A DNA stretch of 64,000 bases, taken from contig NZ_SUPW01000003.1 of NCBI RefSeq assembly GCF_013337285.1, forward strand, positions 534,016 through 598,015, in the 5' to 3' direction. This stretch comes from Agrobacterium tumefaciens. Its GTDB lineage: Bacteria > Pseudomonadota > Alphaproteobacteria > Rhizobiales > Rhizobiaceae. The number at the start of each line of letters is the position of its first letter. Position 1 is the first letter of the stretch. A model generated the notes under the pieces. The model did no database searches and had not been told where the DNA came from. It worked only from the letters and a program-made list of their open reading frames with translations. Below are positions 1 to 7,195 of this stretch, in pieces. The position numbers and the translations under genes are program-made.

Positions 1-4
1 TACC

Positions 5-379
5 GTGAACAAAATTTTGATCGCCGCAGTTATTCTTGGTGTTGCATCATCTTTTGCATCTTCTGTTTCAGCACAAACTAAAGGCGACTGGGTGCTGGGT
101 AACTATAAGGGCGCCGGATACTGGTTCCCGGGTGTTATCGATAGTGTTTCCGGTGGGCAGGTCACTATTCGTTACGACGATGGAGATCGCGAAACGGTCG
201 CAGTTAACAAGGTGCGCCCTTACGATTGGATGATCGGCACGCGGGTCGAGTGCAACTACAAGGGTGCTGGACAGTGGTACGCTGGCAAGATCTCCTCGCT
301 TGCAGGTGAGAAGATTGGCATTGCCTACGACGATGGCGACAAGGAAACGACCAAGACAGGACGCTGCAGAACACAGTGA
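5..379 (+). CDS. Secreted protein with two Tudor/agenet-like repeats
   Basis: A 124-residue protein with a clear Sec signal peptide (about residues 1-23, ending in SVSA before QTKGD), so it should be periplasmic or secreted. The mature part is two tandem copies of one small beta-barrel-like unit. Each opens with NYKGAGxW (residues 33-40 and 84-91) and ends with YDDGD(R/K)E (57-63 and 108-114), a period of 51 residues. The pattern of aromatic, glycine and acidic residues resembles Tudor/agenet-type folds, usually intracellular peptide- or nucleic-acid-binding modules. Cys83 and Cys121 could form a disulphide. The start is GTG; the window edge cuts off any ribosome site, and a longer N-terminus is unlikely because the signal peptide begins here. 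Ligand and function are unknown. Confidence 0.75.
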   Translation: MNKILIAAVILGVASSFASSVSAQTKGDWVLGNYKGAGYWFPGVIDSVSGGQVTIRYDDGDRETVAVNKVRPYDWMIGTRVECNYKGAGQWYAGKISSLAGEKIGIAYDDGDKETTKTGRCRTQ

Positions 380-412
380 GTTTTTAACAAGCACCGTTCC
401 AAAGTCATCGTA

Positions 413-438
413 TCCCCACTTGCTCCAGCAGGTGGGGA
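413..438 (+). terminator. Possible terminator after the Tudor-like gene
   Basis: A 7-bp stem (TCCCCAC / GTGGGGA) with a 12-base loop lies about 35 bases after the stop codon. Only a loose T-rich stretch follows it, so intrinsic termination is plausible but weak. The remaining sequence up to the tRNA terminator at 514 holds nothing recognisable. Confidence 0.35.
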
Positions 439-513
439 CTTATTTGCGGGACGACCACATGCACTGAAAAGCAACCTCATCAACAGGTTCGATGAACCTT
501 GAGACCGCAATGC

Positions 514-544
514 AAAAAGGCCCTGCGATTTTTCGCAAGGCCTT
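514..544 (-). terminator. Rho-independent terminator of tRNA-Val
   Basis: On the minus strand, arms AAGGCC and GGCCTT extended by TGCGA/TCGCA form a hairpin with a short A-rich loop, followed directly by a T run. It sits 18 bases beyond the tRNA 3' end and fits a transcript read leftward from the tRNA. Confidence 0.75.
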
Positions 545-562
545 GATACTTAAGAATTCGGA

Positions 563-637
<75 letters not shown>

Positions 638-719
638 TCCGTTGGCGGCGGATAGACCACAAAACCGGTTCATGCGTCAACTGCTTTTTTTCGGTTTTAT
701 GAAGGTTTTTTGAGAGGCC

Positions 720-1082
720 TTACGCCACAAGGAGTTTATTGACCTCATCCACCAGATCACGCAGATGGAATGGCTTGGAAAGCACCTTGGCGTCCTTCGG
801 GGCCTTCGAATCGGCGTTCAGCGCAACCGCAGCAAAGCCGGTGATGAACATGACTTTCAGGTCGGGGTCGAGCTCGGTCGCGCGCCGCGCGAGTTCGATG
901 CCATCCATTTCCGGCATGACGATATCTGTCAGCAGAAGTGAAAAGGGCTCCTCACGAAGCCGGTCGTAAGCGCTTGCGCCGTTGTCGAAGGAAGAAACCT
1001 TGTAACCGGCTTTTTCCAGCGCCTTGACGAGGAAGCGGCGCATATCGTTGTCGTCTTCAGCAAGAAGAATTTTTTGATTCAT
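720..1082 (-). CDS. cpdR: Single-domain response regulator CpdR
   Basis: A 120-residue stand-alone receiver domain with no output domain. The acidic pocket is E9-D10-D11, the phosphoacceptor Asp53 (LLLTDIVMPEMDG), the switch Thr81 and the conserved Lys103 (SKPF). The sequence closely resembles CpdR of Rhizobiales. In that family the unphosphorylated form acts as an adaptor for ClpXP and controls proteolysis of cell-cycle factors; the CckA-ChpT relay phosphorylates it. I chose the ATG giving MNQKILLAEDD; a longer reading frame adds eight residues with no family support. TTAACCAT, a CtrA-type half site, overlaps the start codon. The gene is divergent from the N-formylglutamate amidohydrolase gene, a pairing I also recall in Sinorhizobium. 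Confidence 0.88.
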   Translation of the reverse strand: MNQKILLAEDDNDMRRFLVKALEKAGYKVSSFDNGASAYDRLREEPFSLLLTDIVMPEMDGIELARRATELDPDLKVMFITGFAAVALNADSKAPKDAKVLSKPFHLRDLVDEVNKLLVA

Positions 1083-1264
1083 GGTTAAGTGACCGTAACT
1101 GCTCAATGTTTGAAATACCCTAGCCCGATTATAGGATTTTCACGGTAAATATCCTGTGAACACGTGAATCGGTATAGCGCTGCTTTGGCGACAGTATGGA
1201 CTTGCTGCACGGTAACTGGCAACATGAACGTCCTGATAGTTTGCGACATGGTAAATGGGCCTGA

Positions 1265-2149
1265 ATGGACTGGGTAACGGGCGAGTATGAGTTGTTTGAG
1301 GTAACGGAGCCTGCCGCTCAAACCCTGCCATTTGTCTATAATTCCCCCCATAGCGGCCGCTGTTATCCCATCTCCTTCCTCGAATCGGCGCGGCTCGATT
1401 CGCATGAGATTCGGCGCTCCGAAGATCATTTCGTCGACGAGCTTTTCGCCGCCGCCCCCGAGATCGGCGCGCCGCTTCTGAAAGCGAATTTCCCCCGCGC
1501 CTATCTCGACGTCAATCGCGAGCCCTATGAGCTTGATCCGCGCATGTTCGAAGGCACCCTGCCGCCTTACGCCAATATTGGCTCCATGCGGGTCGCCGGC
1601 GGCCTGGGCACGGTGCCGCGCATCGTTGCAGAAAATATGGATATCTATGCTCACCGCCTGCCGGTCGATGAGGCGTTGTCGCGGATCGAGACAATCTACA
1701 AACCCTACCACGCCTGCCTGCGCCGCCTCCTTTCCCGCACCCATGCCAATTTCGGCATGGCGGTGCTGATCGATTGCCATTCCATGCCCGGCAATATCCG
1801 CGTCGCCGGTTCAAACCTCAGGCCGGATGTGATCATCGGCGATCGCTACGGCACCAGCGCCTCCCAGGAAGTCTCCCGCGCCGCCCTGCATTTCCTTGAG
1901 GAGCTGGGCTTCATCGCGGTCTGCAACAAGCCTTATGCCGGCGGCTTCATCACCGAACATTACGGGCGGCCCATTCGCTCCCTCCACGCGCTGCAGATCG
2001 AGGTCAACCGGTCGCTTTACGTCGATGAAAAGACGCTTTCGAAGAAAGCCGATTTTCCGGCCATTCAGGCATCGCTGGAAATCTTTATGCGCCAGCTAGG
2101 CGTTTTCGTTTCGGAATACGCGATCGAGACCTCGCTCGCCGCCGAATAA
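1265..2149 (+). CDS. N-formylglutamate amidohydrolase family protein
   Basis: A 294-residue protein of the N-formylglutamate amidohydrolase family (FGase, PF05013). Visible family motifs are FVYNSPHSG near residue 24 and LIDCHSMPG in the middle, whose His/Asp residues are expected metal ligands. Family members remove N-formyl groups from glutamate or act on related N-acyl amino acids. This paralogue differs from the hutG product near 58 kb and lies outside the hut cluster, next to cpdR, so its substrate may not be a histidine breakdown product. No strong ribosome site precedes the ATG, but no better in-frame start is visible. The sRNA gene on the opposite strand follows closely. Confidence 0.8.
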   Translation: MDWVTGEYELFEVTEPAAQTLPFVYNSPHSGRCYPISFLESARLDSHEIRRSEDHFVDELFAAAPEIGAPLLKANFPRAYLDVNREPYELDPRMFEGTLPPYANIGSMRVAGGLGTVPRIVAENMDIYAHRLPVDEALSRIETIYKPYHACLRRLLSRTHANFGMAVLIDCHSMPGNIRVAGSNLRPDVIIGDRYGTSASQEVSRAALHFLEELGFIAVCNKPYAGGFITEHYGRPIRSLHALQIEVNRSLYVDEKTLSKKADFPAIQASLEIFMRQLGVFVSEYAIETSLAAE

Positions 2150-2208
2150 CGCGTCAAATCCCCGACATTTCAAATCTCCAGCCCAGACCGCTTGGCCGTA
2201 CGCCGGGC

Positions 2209-2285
2209 AAAAAAAAACCGCGCTTTTGGCGCGGTCAAGTCTAGGGAGGAAACACCCAAGGAGGGTATTTACAGTCAAAGACTGC
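2209..2285 (-). ncRNA. mmgR: MmgR/alpha-r8-type sRNA (suhB motif)
   Basis: On the minus strand a TTGACA -35 (2315-2320) and a poor -10 TAGCGT (2292-2297), 17 bases apart, precede a roughly 77-base segment. It ends in a strong intrinsic terminator: ACCGCGC/GCGCGGT with a CAAAA loop, then nine T. The segment carries two unpaired anti-Shine-Dalgarno runs (CCCTCCTT and TTTCCTCCC), typical of trans-acting alphaproteobacterial sRNAs. Position beside an inositol-monophosphatase-family gene, opposite strand, length and terminator match the Rfam suhB motif, which was later recognised as the MmgR sRNA that limits polyhydroxybutyrate storage in Sinorhizobium. The family name is from memory of its features, not a search. 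Confidence 0.8.
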
Positions 2286-2483
2286 AAGGTCACGCTATTC
2301 AGTACATGCACAATTGTCAATCATTTTATTTTATGCCTATTTTTTAGACTTGTGCCGAAAATATGGAAACGCCGGCTCCCCCGTCCATACGAGTGGACGG
2401 CGGATATGATTCCGGTCTATGCATTTCGCCACGCAATTCAGGCCACATCATTCAGGCCCATCATTCAGGCAATGAGGTTTCGC

Positions 2484-3260
2484 ATGCTGCCCGACCGGGA
2501 TTTCTTCTTCAAACTTGCCGATGCAGCCAGCGCTGAAACGCTTCCCCGCTTCCGCACGGGCATTGCCGTCACCAACAAGCAGGATGGCGGTTATGATCCG
2601 GTGACAGAAGGCGATCAGGCGGCGGAAACCGCCATTCGTGCCCTCATCGAGGCGCACTTCCCGCAGCATGGCATTCTTGGCGAAGAACACGGTAATGTCG
2701 GCCTTGATCGCGAGCATATCTGGGTTATCGACCCGATCGACGGCACCCGCGCCTTTATTTCCGGCGTGCCCGTCTGGGGTACGCTGATCGGTTTCCAGTC
2801 GGCCGGCCGCGCCACGATGGGCATCATGGACCAGCCCTTCACGAAAGAGCGTTATTTCGCCGATGGCGAGAGCGCCTGGTATTTCGGCCCGGATGGCGAA
2901 AAAAAGATCCGCACGCGTGACTGCGCTTCGCTGTCGGATGCGGTGCTGTTCACCACCACCCCGCATATCTTCACCGCAGAGGAAAAGCCCTTCTACGAAA
3001 AGGTGGAGGAACAGGTCCGCCTTTTCCGTTATGGGGTGGATTGTTACGCCTATTGCCTGCTTGCCGCCGGTCACGTCGATCTGGTGATCGAATCCGGCCT
3101 GAAGCCCTATGATGTCGGCGCGCTCATTCCGGTGATCGAGCAGGCCGGCGGTATCATCACCACCTGGGATGGCAGACGTCCGGAAAATGGCGGCCGTATT
3201 CTGGCCGCCGGCTCCAAAGCCGTGCACGAACAGGCGCTTGCCATTCTTTCGGAACTATAG
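2484..3260 (+). CDS. hisN: Histidinol-phosphatase, inositol monophosphatase family
   Basis: A 258-residue Mg-dependent phosphatase of the inositol monophosphatase superfamily. The metal-binding motifs are intact: EEHGN, then WVIDPIDGTRAFISG, and the C-terminal YDVGALIPVIEQAGG. The subfamily resembles HisN-type histidinol-phosphatases, which complete histidinol formation in organisms lacking a HisB-type enzyme; this assignment is by similarity only. I chose the ATG giving MLPDRDFFFKLAD because TGAGG lies seven bases upstream. An upstream in-frame ATG at 2472 is possible. Its leader lies opposite the sRNA promoter. Confidence 0.8.
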   Translation: MLPDRDFFFKLADAASAETLPRFRTGIAVTNKQDGGYDPVTEGDQAAETAIRALIEAHFPQHGILGEEHGNVGLDREHIWVIDPIDGTRAFISGVPVWGTLIGFQSAGRATMGIMDQPFTKERYFADGESAWYFGPDGEKKIRTRDCASLSDAVLFTTTPHIFTAEEKPFYEKVEEQVRLFRYGVDCYAYCLLAAGHVDLVIESGLKPYDVGALIPVIEQAGGIITTWDGRRPENGGRILAAGSKAVHEQALAILSEL

Positions 3261-3283
3261 ACCGTCCCGTTTCGGCGGCCACA

Positions 3284-4225
3284 TTATTCCGGCGCGAAAA
3301 ACGCGTCGATGGCCGCCAGCGCCTGTTTGCGGAAAACATCCCGCTCATGCAGCAATTCGTGGCGCGCGCCGGTGATGGGAAGCAGCTGCGCCGCGCGGAA
3401 ATTGCGCGACAGCTCCTCCTGCGCCTTGTAGGGCGTGATCGTATCCAGCATCGGCGCCAGAATGAGGGTCGGAATGGTGATGTTCGTCAGATGATCCTGA
3501 CGGGTCACCCGCGCCATGGTCTTCAGCGCTTCATAGACCCAGCGCGCCGTCGGCGCGCCGATGAACAATTCCGGAAATTGCCTGTGCAGCGAAAGATTTC
3601 TGGTGAAACGCCGAACATCCGACGTCAGCGGGTTGCCGTCGAAATCGCGCTCGCGCTGATCTTTGCCGAGCTGCACTCTTCCAAGACCGATGAGGCTTAA
3701 AACGGTCGAGACCAGCCGGATGACGGGCGCGGGAAAGGATTGCTGACTGTCCAGCTCAATGAATGGCGAACAAAGAGCCAGACGGTCGATGCGGTTGGAC
3801 AGGCCGGGAGCGGCTGCAAGTGCTGCAAGCGCGCCGGTGGAATGCGCAATCATGAAGAATGGCAGCCGCGTATCCGGCAACACCACCTGTTCGAGAAACA
3901 GGCTGATATCTCGCTGGTAGTCGGAAAAACGCCGAACATGCCCGGCGCCCGGCTTCTTCAGCAGCCGTTCGGAACCGCCCTGGCCGCGTGTGTCGAAGGT
4001 CGCGACCCAGAAACCCATGGCCGTCAGATCGGCAACCGTTTCGAAATATTTCTCGATACATTCGTTGCGGCCATGCAGAAGAACCACCGTTCCGCGGGCA
4101 ATGTGGCGGCTGGCGCGGAAGATCGCATATCGAAGCTGCTTGCCGCCATGGCCGGCAAAATATCCGACGGTATGGTTGCCGGGAACCGGGTTATCTTCAC
4201 TGACGCGCAATGTGGCTTCGATCAT
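3284..4225 (-). CDS. Alpha/beta hydrolase, lysophospholipase-like
   Basis: A 313-residue cytoplasmic alpha/beta hydrolase resembling PldB/monoacylglycerol-lipase-type lysophospholipases. The oxyanion segment is VVLLHGRNE. The nucleophile elbow is AHSTGA, with Ala in place of the usual first Gly. An acidic residue in PMLD and the His of GARHELLHE complete the likely triad. The start chosen (MIEATLRVSED) removes a poorly conserved 19-residue extension. The gene is convergent with hisN and separated by 23 bases. The substrate is unknown; membrane lipid turnover is the family expectation. Confidence 0.75.
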   Translation of the reverse strand: MIEATLRVSEDNPVPGNHTVGYFAGHGGKQLRYAIFRASRHIARGTVVLLHGRNECIEKYFETVADLTAMGFWVATFDTRGQGGSERLLKKPGAGHVRRFSDYQRDISLFLEQVVLPDTRLPFFMIAHSTGALAALAAAPGLSNRIDRLALCSPFIELDSQQSFPAPVIRLVSTVLSLIGLGRVQLGKDQRERDFDGNPLTSDVRRFTRNLSLHRQFPELFIGAPTARWVYEALKTMARVTRQDHLTNITIPTLILAPMLDTITPYKAQEELSRNFRAAQLLPITGARHELLHERDVFRKQALAAIDAFFAPE

Positions 4226-4480
4226 CGGTCTTTTCCGGCTTTTCAACTCTTTTCGGATAGGTCGGCGGTGACAGAAGGTCAAAGAAAAAATTGCCGGAAC
4301 CGTCGGTTAAAGCAGTCGCGGTTCCGGCGAGTAAGACAGAAGAAGAAGGGACGTTATTGCTTCTGTCCACGGAGAATGTCTCCGATGACCGCAGTTTTAT
4401 GGCGCTCAAACTGAACGATGCCGGAACCGGATGTTCAGCCATGGTTCATGTTGCCTCCACCGTTTTCCCTTGAGGCACCC
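4226..4480. other. Gene-free stretch with a hairpin
   Basis: No gene is convincing here. An inverted repeat (GCCGGAACCG near 4290 and CGGTTCCGGC near 4324) could form a 10-bp hairpin with a roughly 24-base loop, but no T run follows on either strand. A minus-strand frame of 81 codons overlaps the hydrolase start and is not supported. Confidence 0.4.
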
Positions 4481-4511
4481 CTCTTGACGCGGCGGCGACC
4501 CATTCCCATCT
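4481..4511 (+). promoter_or_regulatory. RpoH (heat-shock sigma) promoter of hspL
   Basis: CTCTTGAC (-35, core 4483-4488) and CCATCT (-10, 4506-4511) are separated by 17 bases, matching the alphaproteobacterial RpoH consensus CTTGAA-N15-17-CCANNT with one mismatch. It lies about 100 bases upstream of the small heat-shock gene. The 13-base direct repeat GCCAGAACGGGAC occurs twice in the leader (about 4524 and 4558). Confidence 0.65.
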
Positions 4512-4612
4512 CATTCCTGCGGTCGCCAGAACGGGACCGCGCCATATGTCCGGCCGTTGCCAGAACGGGACGCCGGATTTAACCGCAAACAGTCGCTTCT
4601 TAGGAGGACACC

Positions 4613-5095
4613 ATGCGTCACGTCGATTTTTCCCCGCTTTATCGCTCCACCGTCGGTTTTGACCGTCTTTTTTCGATGCTCGACGGCCTCGGCCAGCCTG
4701 AACAGGCCCAGTCCTATCCGCCCTACAATATCGAGCGGACGGGCGAAAACACCTATCGCATCACCATGGCCGTTGCCGGTTTCGATGAAACCGAACTCAG
4801 CATTGAATCCCGCGCCAATGCGCTGACGGTGAAGGCCGAGAAGTCCGGGGATGAGAAGTCATCCGAAGGCGAGTTCCTGTATCGCGGCATCGCCACGCGT
4901 GCTTTCGAACGCCGCTTCCAGCTTGCCGACCACGTCGAAGTTCAGACCGCCTCCTTAAAGAACGGCCTGCTGCATATCGATCTTGTCCGCAATATTCCGG
5001 AAGCCATGAAACCACGCCGCATTGCGATCTCGTCCGACAGCGCCGATGCGCCGAAGACGATCGAAGCCCAGATCACGCCGGCTCAGGTCAACTAA
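4613..5095 (+). CDS. hspL: Small heat-shock protein HspL/IbpA-like
   Basis: A 160-residue alpha-crystallin-domain chaperone (Hsp20). The core domain runs from about residue 37 to 130, including the family NGLL motif at 117-120. The C-terminal IxI anchor is Ile137-Ala-Ile139, which mediates oligomer assembly. Such proteins hold unfolding clients for DnaK and ClpB. Length, N-terminus and neighbourhood fit Agrobacterium HspL, reported to be a chaperone for the type IV secretion component VirB8; the name is from memory. A strong ribosome site (AGGAGG) precedes the ATG, an RpoH-type promoter lies upstream and a terminator follows. Confidence 0.85.
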   Translation: MRHVDFSPLYRSTVGFDRLFSMLDGLGQPEQAQSYPPYNIERTGENTYRITMAVAGFDETELSIESRANALTVKAEKSGDEKSSEGEFLYRGIATRAFERRFQLADHVEVQTASLKNGLLHIDLVRNIPEAMKPRRIAISSDSADAPKTIEAQITPAQVN

Positions 5096-5116
5096 GCTTT
5101 CCTGGACTGCAATAAG

Positions 5117-5144
5117 AACGGCCCCTTCACGGGGCCGTTTTTGT
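5117..5144 (+). terminator. Intrinsic terminator of hspL
   Basis: An 8-bp GC-rich stem (ACGGCCCC / GGGGCCGT) with a five-base loop is followed by five T, about 20 bases beyond the hspL stop codon. Confidence 0.85.
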
Positions 5145-5160
5145 TTGCGAAAAACTCGTG

Positions 5161-6180
5161 TCAGCGGGTGGATGCCGCCACGCCTTCTGCAGCAGCCGTT
5201 TCCAGTACTGCTGCCTTTTCATGGGCTTTGCGGGCATAACGCTGGGCCAGAACCGCACAGACCATCAGCTGAATCTGATGGAAAAGCATAATCGGCAAAA
5301 CGATGGCGCCAATGCTCTGGCCGGCGAAAATGGCACCCGCCATGGGCACGCCGCTGGCAAGGCTCTTCTTGGACCCGCAGAAGGTGATGGTGATTTCATC
5401 CGCCTTTTCGAAACCAAGCGCCCGGCTGCCAAACATCGTCACGCAAAGGACAAGCGCCAGAAGCACGATGTTAATGCCGATGACCACGCCGATGTCGCGC
5501 AGCGAAAACGTCTGCCATATACCTTCGATCACGGCATCGGAAAAGGCGAGATAAACAACCATCAGGATCGAGCCGCGATCGACGGGAGACAGCAGTTTTT
5601 TGCGCGCCCGGATCCAGTCGCCGATCCACGGCTGCAACACCTGACCGACGATGAAAGGCAACAACAGCTGCAGGAAGATTTGCAGGAACGCGTCCAGCGA
5701 AAACCCGTTGCCATGGCCGCCGACCGTAAACAGCAGGCCAACCAGCAGCGGCGTCAGGAACATGCCGAAGATATTCGACGCCGAAGCCGAACAGATCGCC
5801 GCCGGCACGTTTCCGCCCGCCATCGAGGTGAAGGCGATGGAGGACTGTACGGTGGATGGTAAAACGCAGAGAAACAGCACGCCCATATAAAGCGGTGCCG
5901 GCAGGATGCTTTCGGGAATGAAACCGATTGCCACGCCCAGCAACGGGAAAAGGCCGAAAGTGACCAGCAGGATCGCCAGATGCAGGCGCCAGTGCAGGAT
6001 GCCGGCAATCACCACATCCCGCGAAAGTCGCGCACCATGCAGGAAGAACAAAAGCGCAATCGCCAGCTTCGTCGCCAGCCCGAAATATTCCGCCGGCTGA
6101 CCGCTGATTGGCAGAAAGGAAGCCAAAATCACGGTGGCCACCAGCATCATGGTGAAGCGGTCAGGCAGGAAGCGGGTCAT
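5161..6180 (-). CDS. Bile acid:sodium symporter (BASS) family transporter
   Basis: A 339-residue inner-membrane protein with about nine or ten hydrophobic segments across its length, resembling the YfeH/SBF-like branch of the BASS family. Family members import organic anions with sodium; the substrate here is unknown. Characteristic stretches are LPSTVQSSIAFTSMAGGN, matching the first crossover helix, and ITFCGSKKSLASGVP, matching the second. The short hydrophilic C-terminal tail is probably cytoplasmic. The gene is divergent from a LysR-type regulator 99 bases away, the usual arrangement for a regulator and its target, so its expression is probably controlled by that neighbour. Confidence 0.85.
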   Translation of the reverse strand: MTRFLPDRFTMMLVATVILASFLPISGQPAEYFGLATKLAIALLFFLHGARLSRDVVIAGILHWRLHLAILLVTFGLFPLLGVAIGFIPESILPAPLYMGVLFLCVLPSTVQSSIAFTSMAGGNVPAAICSASASNIFGMFLTPLLVGLLFTVGGHGNGFSLDAFLQIFLQLLLPFIVGQVLQPWIGDWIRARKKLLSPVDRGSILMVVYLAFSDAVIEGIWQTFSLRDIGVVIGINIVLLALVLCVTMFGSRALGFEKADEITITFCGSKKSLASGVPMAGAIFAGQSIGAIVLPIMLFHQIQLMVCAVLAQRYARKAHEKAAVLETAAAEGVAASTR

Positions 6181-6279
6181 GGGAAAATCTTTCCGGCATC
6201 GGTTTTGCTTGAAATGTCAACCACTATCACTCATCATGAATTCGAATGCAAAGACTAACAGTTATCATGATATAAGATA
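6181..6279. promoter_or_regulatory. Divergent promoter region of transporter and LysR gene
   Basis: This 99-base AT-rich gap must hold both promoters. It contains the perfect palindrome TATCATGATA (6263-6272) just before the LysR start and a related ATCATGAATTC about 30 bases away. These are reasonable candidates for the LysR recognition and activation sites, but the assignment is inference. Confidence 0.4.
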
Positions 6280-7140
6280 ATGCTGAACCTTCAACATCTT
6301 GCCAGCTTCGTCATGCTTCAGCAAACCGGCAGCTTCACGCTGGCCGCCGAGCGGCTGGGTGTCGGCCAATCGACCGTCAGCCAACATATTCAGCGGCTGG
6401 AGGCAGCACTTGGTCGCCGGCTGATCGCACGCAGCACCCATCAGGTGAAACTGACCGGCGAAGGCGAGGCGCTGCTGGGTTATGCTCGCAATATGCTTGA
6501 AATTGACAGCAGGGTTTCATCCCTGTTCAGCGAAACCCGTTTGCGCGGGCGGTTGAGGCTGGGTGTTTCCGAGGATTTCGTCGCCAGCCGGCTAACGGCC
6601 ATTCTGGAAGAATTTATCCGCCTTTATCCCTTGGTGGATCTGGAACTGACGGTTTCGCTGAGCGGCGTGCTTTACCAGATGCAGGATAATGGCGAACTGG
6701 ATGTCGTTCTCGCCAAACGCCGTCTTGGCGACAAGCTCGGGCATTTTCTTTACCGCGAACCGCTGGTGTGGTTGGCGCGTGACCCGGAGCGGATGCTGAG
6801 CCAGCCCGACGCCCTGCCGCTGATCGCCTTTCCACCGCCGAGCATTACCAGAAAAGCGGCGCAGGAAGCGCTCGACCGTGCCGGTCTCGCCTGGCGGATC
6901 GTCTGCACCTGTGGCAGCCTCAGCGGACTGACTGCCGCAGCAAGAGCGGGCATGGGCATTCTGGTGCAGCCACGCAGCATGGCGCCCGCCGGCCTCAAGG
7001 AGATTGAGGCGGACGTGCTGCCAACACTCGAAGACGTGGAATTTGTGCTTCAGCCAAGCAAGGGCACGGATACGAAACTGGTGCGCGCCCTTTCCGATCT
7101 GGTTTCCAGCAAGAGCATCGCGCCGGGCAGCTTCGTATAG
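6280..7140 (+). CDS. LysR-type transcriptional regulator
   Basis: A 286-residue LysR-type regulator. The N-terminal winged helix-turn-helix covers residues 1-60 (GSFTLAAERLGVGQSTVSQHIQ...). A linker helix follows, then a periplasmic-binding-like effector domain from about residue 88 (RGRLRLGVSEDF). LysR proteins usually regulate the divergent gene and repress themselves, so the BASS-family transporter is the likely target and its substrate the likely co-inducer. The ATG lies directly after the palindromic TATCATGATA element, so binding there could block its own expression. No family member is close enough by eye to name the effector. Confidence 0.88.
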   Translation: MLNLQHLASFVMLQQTGSFTLAAERLGVGQSTVSQHIQRLEAALGRRLIARSTHQVKLTGEGEALLGYARNMLEIDSRVSSLFSETRLRGRLRLGVSEDFVASRLTAILEEFIRLYPLVDLELTVSLSGVLYQMQDNGELDVVLAKRRLGDKLGHFLYREPLVWLARDPERMLSQPDALPLIAFPPPSITRKAAQEALDRAGLAWRIVCTCGSLSGLTAAARAGMGILVQPRSMAPAGLKEIEADVLPTLEDVEFVLQPSKGTDTKLVRALSDLVSSKSIAPGSFV

Positions 7141-7150
7141 CTTCCCTGAC

Positions 7151-7194
7151 GCATTTCCTGACGCAAAACCGCTTCACACTTTTGCTGGAAATGC
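7151..7194. repeat. 44-bp element with GCATTTCC/GGAAATGC ends
   Basis: An intergenic element bounded by the perfect 8-base inverted repeat GCATTTCC (7151-7158) and GGAAATGC (7187-7194), ending next to the glpK stop codon. The internal wording (ACGCAAAACCGCTTC...CACTTTTGCTGG) resembles a short dispersed repeat I recall from many rhizobial intergenic regions. It could act as a weak 3' hairpin of the glp operon. Confidence 0.4.
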
Positions 7195-7195
7195 T

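Noticed and set aside
2209..2235. Hairpin read as terminator of the upstream plus-strand N-formylglutamate amidohydrolase gene
   Set aside because: The run of nine A precedes the stem on the plus strand, so the T run follows the stem only on the minus strand. It terminates the sRNA instead.
4197..4442. 81-codon minus-strand frame upstream of the lysophospholipase-like gene
   Set aside because: It overlaps the hydrolase start, has serine-rich unstructured composition, no ribosome site and no family likeness.
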